NCBI GenBank assembly: GCA_002068715.1
Contig: MWAR01000522.1
Span: 1 to 9,964, forward strand
Source: a bacterium ADurb.Bin374
GTDB taxonomy: Bacteria; Riflebacteria; Ozemobacteria; Ozemobacterales; Ozemobacteraceae
Direction: 5' to 3'
Length of the DNA stretch: 9,964 nucleotides
Below, in pieces: positions 1 through 5,232 of the stretch (positions within the stretch are counted from its first letter, which is position 1; every line of letters starts with the position of its first letter). The translations under genes were made by a program, and so were the position numbers. The notes under the pieces are model-generated. The model did not search any database. It was not told where the DNA came from and was given only the letters and a program-made list of their open reading frames with translations.

Positions 1-429
1 ATCCCGGTGCTGTTCCTCAGTGCCGCGAACGAGGAGGCCGACAAGCTCAGGGGCTTCCAGGTCGGCGGCATGGACTTCATCACCAAACCGTTCCATGTGG
101 AAGAGGTGCTCGCACGCGTCAACACCCATATCCAGCTGGCTCGCTCCCGGCGCGACATCGCCGACAAGAACCGCGCCCTCGAGGCGCTGACGGCCGAACT
201 CCGCTCGCAGAACGAGGCGTTGACGTCGGCTCTCGCCCAGATCAAGGTGCTGAAGGAGTTCCTCCCGATCTGCTCGGGGTGCAAGAAAATCCGCGACGAC
301 CAGGGCGAGTGGCAGGATGTCGACACATATCTCAGCACGCATTCCGACATCACCTTCACCCACGGCCTCTGCCCCGGGTGTTTCAAGCTCTATTATCCCG
401 ATTACACCTATCCCTCCGGCAAAAGCTGA
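1..429 (+). CDS. Response regulator, C-terminal part, with CxxC...CxxC tail (5' truncated)
   Basis: The reading frame is open from base 1 to the TGA at 427-429, so the gene begins outside the window; 142 residues are visible. Residues 2-50 are the second half of a CheY-like receiver domain. The strand ending in LSA carries the Ser/Thr-type switch position, and TKPF carries the conserved lysine (K29). The phospho-acceptor Asp would lie upstream, out of view. Residues ~52-88 are a charged helix, probably a coiled coil. The tail reads LPICSGCKKIRDDQGEW and later HGLCPGC, so four cysteines (91, 94, 124, 127) are spaced like a zinc site. From memory, the same tail follows receiver, PAS or GGDEF modules in other bacterial signalling proteins; its role is unknown to me. 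There is no DNA-binding output domain, so a protein-interaction or redox/metal-sensing output is an inference. The partner kinase is not in view. Confidence 0.85.
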   Translation: MPVLFLSAANEEADKLRGFQVGGMDFITKPFHVEEVLARVNTHIQLARSRRDIADKNRALEALTAELRSQNEALTSALAQIKVLKEFLPICSGCKKIRDDQGEWQDVDTYLSTHSDITFTHGLCPGCFKLYYPDYTYPSGKS

Positions 430-504
430 GCCTGTCGAAACACGAGAGACTCTCGCTCCATTTGCCAGACTGCATGACAGGTTTGACGGGCTCAGGGCGA
501 GCGG
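429..504 (+). repeat. Dispersed intergenic repeat, copy 1
   Basis: This element begins at the stop codon of the response regulator. It contains agcctgtcgaaacacgagag, then the short palindrome cgagag-a-ctctcg, then an inverted end unit (tttgacgggctcaggg). The reverse complement of 5066-5141 aligns along its whole length, with the best match in the first ~30 bases. The unit resembles the CCTGAGC-TTGTCGA type of intergenic repeat that I recall from many environmental bacterial genomes. It could form an RNA hairpin at the 3' end of the regulator transcript. Confidence 0.65.
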
Positions 505-593
505 AGTTGTTCCCGGGCCGATGGTCGGCGAAGTATCTCGAAAGTTGACTTCCGCGATTCCTCATAATAGCCTTAAAGAATCACAGAAGAATG

Positions 594-609
594 CCCGAAG
601 GTATTCGGG
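594..609 (+). other. Perfect 6-bp hairpin upstream of the C25 peptidase
   Basis: CCCGAA (594-599) and TTCGGG (604-609) pair perfectly around a GGTA loop, about 80 nt before the peptidase start. No T-run follows, so it is not a convincing terminator. A TTGACA hexamer (610-615) follows directly, but no good -10 lies 16-18 bp further on. It may be part of the peptidase mRNA leader or of its control region. Confidence 0.35.
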
Positions 610-689
610 TTGACACGCACAAAGGTCGTTTCGTTTCTGTTGCGCGCTCGGTCCCGAGTATGACGAATGAAAGGAAAAGAGGACAGATC

Positions 690-2513
690 GTGAAGAAGTT
701 TTTTGCCCTGTTGGCGTTGATCGTTTTTGTGAGCGGAACCGCATGTGCCGGTGAGATCGTTTTCCCCGATGCGATCGGCAGTGGCCTGAAGGTTGTTTCA
801 GACAAGATGGCGGGTTCGGACGAGATGACGATCCGCATGACCTGCTCCATCGACAAGATGAACTCCTGGGACGTCGAGACCCCCAAGGGCGAGTTCACCG
901 TCCTTCATGCCCCGAACTTCTACTTCGGCGGCGCGTATGGCGCCCCCCAGCTTCCGGTGCTTACCAAGCTCGTCCAGATTCCGGTCGGGGCTGAGTTCAA
1001 GATCGATGTGAAGAGCTACGATACGGCCGAATACGACCTGGCCAAGTTCGGCATCACCAACCGGATTTACCCCCGCCAGCCGTCCGCTCCGAAGGATGGC
1101 TCGCAGGTTCCGTTCGTGTACGAGAAGTCGGCCTACATCTCGAAGGGCTTCGGCGGCATGCCGCTCACCACGATCAAGGAAGTCGGCTTCCTTCGCCAGA
1201 TGCGGCTCGTCCACGTCGCCGTCTCCCCGATCAAGTATGACCCGGTCTCCAACAAGATCGTGGTCTACAACAACGTCGATTTCGAGATCGTGCTGACCGG
1301 CGCCGACATGGCCAAGACCCGCGCGATGCATGCCTCCCTCTCCACCCCGGCGTTCGCCTGGGCCGAAGAGATGGTTGTCGTTCCTCAGGCCCTGCGCTTC
1401 GGCCGGAACACCGCGCCCCAGAGCTACGTGATCGTTACCCATCCGATGTTCAAGGATGCCATCGCCCCGTTCGCGGCCTGGAAGGCTGAGAAGGGCTTCA
1501 AGGTCGACGTCGTCACGACCGACCAGTTCGGCACGGGCGCGGCTCTCACCGAAGGCCTGAAGAAATACCTGCATGATCGTTACAACAACCCGACCGCCGA
1601 CAAGCCGGCTCCGAGCTACGTGCTGTTCGTCGGCGATCACGAGCAGATCCCGGCCTTCAAGGGCCAGACCGGCTCGCACATCACCGAGTTGTATTACGTC
1701 GCCGTCACGCCGGGCGATTTCCTGCCCGACATGCTGACCGGCCGCTTCTCCGCGCAGACGCTCGACCAGCTGACGCCGCAGATCGAGAAAACCATGGAAT
1801 ACGAGAAGGCCCAGTTCGCCGATCCGTCGTTCCTCAACGATGCGGTCCTGATCGCCGGCTGGGATTCAGGCTGGGCGAAGAGCCACGGCTGGCCGCACAT
1901 CAACTACGCCGAGAAGTATTACTTCAACGCCGGTCACGGCTTCAAAACGGTGAACAAGTATCTCTCCGCCGGTTCCCAGCAGAACGTGGCGTCGATCCAG
2001 GCGGCCATCGCGAAGGGCGCTTGCTACGTGAACTACACGGCCCACGGTTCGTCGACCTCCTGGGCTGACCCGGGCATGTCGATCAGCGACATCAACAAGC
2101 TGGGCAACAAAGGCAAATACCCGTTCGTCATCGGTAACTGCTGCCTGACCAGCAAGTTTGAAGTCGGAACCTGCTTCGGCGAAGCCTGGCTCCGCGCCAA
2201 GGATGCCGGTGCCATCGGCTACGTCGGCGGCACGAACAGCACCTACTGGGACGAAGACTTCTGGTGGGGCATCGGCCTGCACTCGATCGTGAAGCCGAAC
2301 GACCAGGGCGTTCCGCCGCTCAAGGAAAACACCGGCCCCGGCGCCATCGACGCCCTGTTCGAGGGAAACGGCGTTTCCAATGCCGCGTTCTTCGTCGCCG
2401 GCAACCTGGCCGTCGAGTCCTCGACCTCCAGCCGCAAACAGTACTACTGGGAAGTCTACCACCTCATGGGCGATCCCTCCCTCAAGACCTACATGGGCCA
2501 GTCCGCAAAGTAA
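690..2513 (+). CDS. Secreted gingipain-like cysteine peptidase (family C25)
   Basis: 607 aa. I chose the GTG at 690 over an upstream in-frame ATG at 591. It has an AAGAGGA ribosome site six bases upstream and opens directly into a Sec signal peptide (KKFFALLALIVFV, cleavage after ACA, residue 20). The longer version would bury that peptide. Residues ~60-205 resemble the gingipain propeptide (GAPQLPVLTKLVQIPVG). The peptidase domain runs from ~245 (SYVIVTHPMFKD) to the end (YHLMGDPSL). The likely catalytic pair is His452 in NYTAHGS and Cys485 in NCCLTSKF, 33 residues apart, exactly as His211/Cys244 in RgpB. It should therefore be a secreted zymogen cysteine endopeptidase; specificity is not predictable. 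The chain stops straight after the catalytic domain, with no Ig-like or Por-type sorting domain, so type IX export is not indicated. It looks monocistronic, ending in the terminator at 2534. Confidence 0.9.
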   Translation: MKKFFALLALIVFVSGTACAGEIVFPDAIGSGLKVVSDKMAGSDEMTIRMTCSIDKMNSWDVETPKGEFTVLHAPNFYFGGAYGAPQLPVLTKLVQIPVGAEFKIDVKSYDTAEYDLAKFGITNRIYPRQPSAPKDGSQVPFVYEKSAYISKGFGGMPLTTIKEVGFLRQMRLVHVAVSPIKYDPVSNKIVVYNNVDFEIVLTGADMAKTRAMHASLSTPAFAWAEEMVVVPQALRFGRNTAPQSYVIVTHPMFKDAIAPFAAWKAEKGFKVDVVTTDQFGTGAALTEGLKKYLHDRYNNPTADKPAPSYVLFVGDHEQIPAFKGQTGSHITELYYVAVTPGDFLPDMLTGRFSAQTLDQLTPQIEKTMEYEKAQFADPSFLNDAVLIAGWDSGWAKSHGWPHINYAEKYYFNAGHGFKTVNKYLSAGSQQNVASIQAAIAKGACYVNYTAHGSSTSWADPGMSISDINKLGNKGKYPFVIGNCCLTSKFEVGTCFGEAWLRAKDAGAIGYVGGTNSTYWDEDFWWGIGLHSIVKPNDQGVPPLKENTGPGAIDALFEGNGVSNAAFFVAGNLAVESSTSSRKQYYWEVYHLMGDPSLKTYMGQSAK

Positions 2514-2533
2514 TCACCTGAAGGCCTGAAACG

Positions 2534-2577
2534 CCGCAGGCTTCGGAAAATCTCCGGAGCCTGCGGTTGTTTTTTCT
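2534..2577 (+). terminator. Rho-independent terminator of the C25 peptidase
   Basis: A 13-bp stem (2534-2546 with 2554-2566, one G-U pair) encloses a 7-nt loop. It is followed by TTGTTTTTTCT. It starts 20 nt after the peptidase stop codon. Confidence 0.93.
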
Positions 2578-2659
2578 CACGATTCTCAGGCTTTTCCCGC
2601 AAGCCAGGTCGGTCACACAGGCATTCACCCCGGCTGAATCAAAGAGCTTACGAAGACCA

Positions 2660-2688
2660 TTTCACCGCCGAGGTACAGAGACGCAGAG
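2660..2688 (-). repeat. Short dispersed repeat unit (CTCTGCGTCTCTG type)
   Basis: On the minus strand it begins ctctgcgtctctgtacctc and runs on to cggcggtgaaa. From memory this is a variant of an intergenic phrase (CTCTGCGTCTCTGCG...GGTGAAA) found between genes in many unrelated environmental bacteria. Only one copy is visible here, so the call rests on recognition and not on a repeat within the window. Confidence 0.45.
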
Positions 2689-2702
2689 CTGAAATCCCCA
2701 GG

Positions 2703-2732
2703 CGTAGGGGTGGGTTTCAAACCCGCCCATCC
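2703..2732. repeat. Palindromic repeat unit (GTAGGGG(T/C)GGGT family)
   Basis: A 9-bp inverted repeat, GGTGGGTTT (2710-2718) with AAACCCGCC one base later and one G-U pair, forms an almost loop-less palindrome. Its left end, GTAGGGGTGGGT (2704-2715), matches 2899-2910 at 11 of 12 positions. I recall GTAGGGGCGGGTTT...AAACCCGCCC elements as common intergenic palindromes. Confidence 0.5.
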
Positions 2733-2755
2733 AACCAACAAGGCGAGAACTAAAA

Positions 2756-2845
2756 CGCAGATGAAGGCCAGATAGGAACACCAGCCCGATACCGCCTGCG
2801 TTTCGTTAATATTTTCATCTGCGCCATCTGCGAAATCTGCGGATC
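2756..2845. repeat. Inverted ATCTGCG repeat unit
   Basis: CGCAGATGAA (2756-2765) is a perfect 10-bp inverted repeat of TTCATCTGCG (2814-2823). AAACGCAG (2753-2760) also pairs with CTGCGTTT (2796-2803). The right part holds three ATCTGCG units exactly 9 bp apart (2817, 2826, 2835). The phrase CATCTGCGAAATCTGCGGAT is one I recall as an intergenic repeat in many environmental genomes. Confidence 0.55.
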
Positions 2846-2898
2846 GGCTCTTATGATGAAACATACATGCCAGGCACAATAACAATCGTTATATGTCA

Positions 2899-2923
2899 GT
2901 AGGGGCGGGTCGTGATCCGCTCC
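2899..2923. repeat. Second GTAGGGGCGGGT repeat unit
   Basis: GTAGGGGCGGGT (2899-2910) is a direct repeat of the unit starting at 2704, 195 bp away. The right half (cgtgatccgctcc) is a weaker, divergent arm, so it may be a decayed or variant copy. Confidence 0.45.
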
Positions 2924-2978
2924 GTTCGCCAGATATGCGGTGATCATGGTGTTCATTGGATGGTTCGCAACATGAGAA

Positions 2979-3010
2979 ACCGGGCGGGGCTTTTGGAAGC
3001 CCCGCCCGGT
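2979..3010 (-). terminator. Strong hairpin, probable terminator of the EndoU-like gene
   Basis: A perfect 14-bp stem (2979-2992 with 2997-3010) closes a TTGG tetraloop, 78 nt past the stop of the minus-strand gene. The minus-strand flank is only mildly T-rich (TTTCTC). A second, smaller hairpin (3069-3073 with 3079-3083) lies just after that stop. No plus-strand gene ends nearby except the peptidase, which has its own terminator, so assignment to the minus-strand gene is preferred. Confidence 0.65.
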
Positions 3011-3088
3011 CTTTCCAGAGAGACGGGCCCGCATGGGTTTGCGCCATCCGGGCGCCAGCGGCCTACTTCCCGCTTCGTGCGGGTCGGA

Positions 3089-4162
3089 TCAGTGGACGCT
3101 CAGGGAGCCCTCGCCGTAGAGGCCGCGGAGGCAGTCATCCTCGAGGTCGTAATACTCGGCATTGAGGCTTTCGTTGTCGGAGGCGGTGTCGCCCGAACCG
3201 CAGATCGGGTAGAGGCTGCGGATCGTGTTGCCGAACGTGTAGAGTTGCCAGGTGTAGGCATGGCCGTTGATGTTGGCGTCGAACTGGACCGCCGAGGGGG
3301 CGTTGCCGCCGTTGCGGCGAGCCGTCTCGATCGCGATGTGGCCGAGCGCGAGAAGCGCCTGGGCCGAGTTGCCGATGGTGAAGCCGCCCTTGTTCTTCTT
3401 CAGGACCGGCAGGGGCCCGTTGCCGTCGGGGTCCCAGGTAAAGCGGCCGGTATAGATACCCGTGTCGCTCGCGTGGTCGATGCTTCCCTGGATCTTCGCG
3501 CGGCCGGCCAGGTCGTCGGAGTAGAATTTATACCACCAGTGATATCCGCTGACGGAGGTGCTCTTCATCTCGCCGCAGATGACGTGCTCGAAGCCGGCGC
3601 CGGCCCCGAACCAGTTCTCTTTCAGGTCGTCCATCGTGGTGTTCGTGACCTTCAGGGCGTGCTGGATGATCGGGTCGTTTTCGATCACCGAGAGATACTC
3701 GTTGATTTCCTTCGAGTTCTTCTTCAGTTCGGGCGTACCGACTTTCGGATCGAAGCAGGCCGCCAGCTTGATAGCCGCCTGGTAGCTGCGGGGAAACTCG
3801 CCGCTGAACGTCATGAACAGGTGCTGCTTGCCGTCGAACCGCATGCCCTGGGTGGCGTCGCGATCGAGCTTGTTGAGGCCTGCGCAGGCTTTGGAAATCG
3901 CCGCAGAGAGGCCGGAGCCGCCACCCTGGTTGCCACCGCGCTGCCGCTGAGCGCGGGCACGGGAAAGCGCAACCTGGAACTCGTGTGCGTTGCCGATCAG
4001 GCCGGCGGAGATGCTGTTCTGAAAGGTCTGTCGAAGCCCTGGTTCATCGACCGAGGCCAGCAGGGCCGCCCAGTCTGGAGACTCTTCCGCCCAAGTCGGG
4101 GAAAAGCCGAGGAAAAGAGCTGCCATCACGAGAGCCGTCAAGCTGCGAGTCATTGTCTTCAC
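3089..4162 (-). CDS. Secreted XendoU-type (EndoU) endoribonuclease homologue
   Basis: 357 aa, GTG start at 4162 with GGAGA six bases upstream; the next in-frame ATG (4153) is too far from it. A Sec signal peptide covers residues 1-25 (SLTALVMAALFLGFSPTWA, cleavage before EES). Residues ~27-185 are helical. The EndoU core follows. FEHVICGE carries His193 and GYHWWYKFY carries His208, 15 residues apart as in the EndoU family (nsp15 H235/H250). A lysine in LKKNKGGFTIG (256 or 258) is the third catalytic candidate. The C-terminal INGHAYTWQLYTFGNTIRSLYPI fits the family's last strands. The family cuts RNA at uridines, leaving 2',3'-cyclic phosphate. It looks like the eukaryotic XendoU/PP11 type, not the CdiA-toxin EndoU. 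With a signal peptide it should act outside the cytoplasm, perhaps to scavenge RNA or as an effector; that role is inference. No adjacent immunity gene is evident. Confidence 0.82.
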   Translation of the reverse strand: MKTMTRSLTALVMAALFLGFSPTWAEESPDWAALLASVDEPGLRQTFQNSISAGLIGNAHEFQVALSRARAQRQRGGNQGGGSGLSAAISKACAGLNKLDRDATQGMRFDGKQHLFMTFSGEFPRSYQAAIKLAACFDPKVGTPELKKNSKEINEYLSVIENDPIIQHALKVTNTTMDDLKENWFGAGAGFEHVICGEMKSTSVSGYHWWYKFYSDDLAGRAKIQGSIDHASDTGIYTGRFTWDPDGNGPLPVLKKNKGGFTIGNSAQALLALGHIAIETARRNGGNAPSAVQFDANINGHAYTWQLYTFGNTIRSLYPICGSGDTASDNESLNAEYYDLEDDCLRGLYGEGSLSVH

Positions 4163-4199
4163 GCGATTTCTCCATTCTCAGATACGTGTGAAACAGGCA

Positions 4200-4229
4200 A
4201 TAAAACGACCGAGAACAATGAAATCGCAA
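4200..4229 (-). promoter_or_regulatory. Candidate promoter of the EndoU-like gene
   Basis: On the minus strand TTGCGA (4229-4224) and TTTTAT (4205-4200) are separated by 18 bp. Each matches the sigma-70 consensus at four of six positions. The -10 ends about 37 nt before the GTG start. This is a weak match but the only pair seen in the 228-nt gap. Confidence 0.3.
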
Positions 4230-4390
4230 AAAGTCTGCCACATGAGCCTGCTTTGGAAAGTTGTTTCACAATGCAGGTTTGCCGATGCGTCTTGCGGAAC
4301 GGCAGGAAAAAACGCCTGATTTTTGTCAGCTGGGGTATGGAAAAATTGGCAGGCGGGGCTTGGCTCCTCCCGTGATCGAGCGAAAGAGTG

Positions 4391-4963
4391 TTACAGGCCC
4401 AGATCAGGAGCGACCGACTGCATGGCCTCGACGGCGAGAGCGGCGAACTCGTTCAGGGGGACCCCGATCTTTTCGCACTCGCGGATGATCTCGCGATCGA
4501 CCGACGCCGCGAACGCTTTTTCCTTCATGCGCTTGACGATCGAGGACGGCTTGACGCTGCCAAGCTTTTTATCGGGATACACGAGGGTCGTGGCCGTGAC
4601 GAGGCCCGTGATCGTCTCGCCTGCCGCGAGTGCGTGGTGAAAGCGCTTCGACCGGGTCTCGCCGTGGGCGTGCTCGTTGTGCATCCGGATGGCGTCGATG
4701 ATCTCGGGAGAAACCCCAGCCTGGCCAAGAAGCTCGACAGACTTCAGGCCGTGAACCGAGAGGTTGGCGTTGGTGATCTCGACATCGAGGTCATGCAGGA
4801 GGCCGGCCAGGCCCCACACCTGCTCGTCTTCGCCCAGTCGGCGGGCCAGGGCTTTCAGCACGGCTTCGGATGCAAGACAGTGACGGATCATGTTCTCGTT
4901 TTTGACGTGGGTGTGCAGCAGCTCCAGTGCTTTTTCCCTGGTGATCCCGGCGGCGGTCTCCAT
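4391..4963 (-). CDS. HDIG/HD-domain metal-dependent phosphohydrolase-like protein
   Basis: 190 aa. The ATG at 4963 is chosen because AAAGGAG lies seven bases upstream; the frame stays open to 5176, but that part is translated intergenic repeat. The HD metal-site residues are present in order: His28 (IRHCLASE), His57-Asp58 (LLHDLD), His71 (SVHGLKS) and His95 (MHNEHAHG). The later ITGLVTATTLVYPDKK and MKEKAFAASVDREII stretches match the conserved second half of the short (~190 aa) HDIG proteins I recall. There, a D-E-L-T-G motif supplies an Asp; here that position appears to be Glu116. It is cytoplasmic with no signal or membrane segment. The substrate is unknown; small nucleotides or phosphoesters are usual for the superfamily. 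It is separated by more than 200 nt from both neighbours, so it is probably its own unit. Confidence 0.85.
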   Translation of the reverse strand: METAAGITREKALELLHTHVKNENMIRHCLASEAVLKALARRLGEDEQVWGLAGLLHDLDVEITNANLSVHGLKSVELLGQAGVSPEIIDAIRMHNEHAHGETRSKRFHHALAAGETITGLVTATTLVYPDKKLGSVKPSSIVKRMKEKAFAASVDREIIRECEKIGVPLNEFAALAVEAMQSVAPDLGL

Positions 4964-5065
4964 CGTGGGTCTCCTTTTCTCGCGGCGTGATGTTGCAAAC
5001 GTAAGCTCGAGCATCGAAGGTGTCAAGGGCTGCGGCAATCCATTGAACCCAGGAGAATGTTCCCC

Positions 5066-5141
5066 CCGTTCACCCTGAACTTGTCGAGATCTGTCCTGAG
5101 CCTGCCAGAGGGACGAGAGCCTCTCGTGCTTCGACAGGCTT
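5066..5141 (-). repeat. Dispersed intergenic repeat, copy 2 (inverted relative to copy 1)
   Basis: The reverse complement matches 429-504. It shares agcctgtcgaa-cacgagag, the palindrome gagagcctctc, and the end unit. Inside are three degenerate copies of CCTGARCYTGTCGA: two direct (from 5074 and 5095) and one inverted (5131-5141). It lies in the leader of the HDIG gene, so it would be transcribed if that gene's promoter is the AT-rich stretch at 5199-5225. Confidence 0.65.
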
Positions 5142-5198
5142 GGCGCGAACTGGAGCGCGAAATTGACTTCTGTCATGGAAAAATCGATAGATACGCCC

Positions 5199-5225
5199 TA
5201 AAAATATAAATATAAATATATTATA
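5199..5225. promoter_or_regulatory. 27-bp pure A/T tract with three AAATAT repeats; possible promoter of the HDIG gene
   Basis: The 27 bases are A or T only, in a GC-rich setting, with three exact AAATAT copies (5202-5219). On the minus strand it starts with a perfect TATAAT (5225-5220), eight bases past the SulP stop. No good -35 hexamer lies 16-18 bp upstream. It could be a UP/-10-like element driving the HDIG gene, with a ~250-nt leader, or simply a melting site. Confidence 0.35.
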
Positions 5226-5232
5226 CTGTTTG

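Larger units (their letters stand above)
2578..3088. other. Gene-free spacer with repeat mosaic between converging genes
   Basis: This lies between the ends of the C25 peptidase (plus) and the EndoU-like gene (minus). I find no credible gene: the open frames here have no ribosome site and cross repeat units. It holds at least four short repeat units (2660-2925, listed separately) and the EndoU-side hairpins (2979-3083). Nothing is recognisable in 2578-2659. A small ATAAC-aatc-GTTAT inverted repeat lies near 2879-2892. Confidence 0.7.

Noticed and set aside
610..638. Sigma-70 promoter with TTGACA at 610 for the C25 peptidase
   Set aside because: The -35 is perfect, but the places 16-18 bp downstream (GTTTCT and neighbours) do not resemble a -10.
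591..689. 33-residue extension of the C25 peptidase
   Set aside because: It would place an Arg-rich stretch before the signal peptide; the GTG at 690 has a good ribosome site.
798..1679. 293-aa minus-strand open frame
   Set aside because: Antisense to the C25 peptidase; low-complexity Gly/Arg/Asp/Val composition and no ribosome site.
2815..2845. CRISPR-like array of ATCTGCG units
   Set aside because: The units are only 7 bp with 2-bp gaps, and there are just three; this is a short tandem pattern with no room for spacers.
2912..4375. 487-aa plus-strand open frame
   Set aside because: It is antisense to the EndoU-like gene, has no ribosome site, begins in repeat sequence, and is Val/Ala/Arg/Asp-rich, as expected when a GC-rich gene is read backwards.
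4964..5176. N-terminal extension of the HDIG protein
   Set aside because: The extra residues are translated intergenic repeat (5066-5141); a strong ribosome site fixes the start at 4963.
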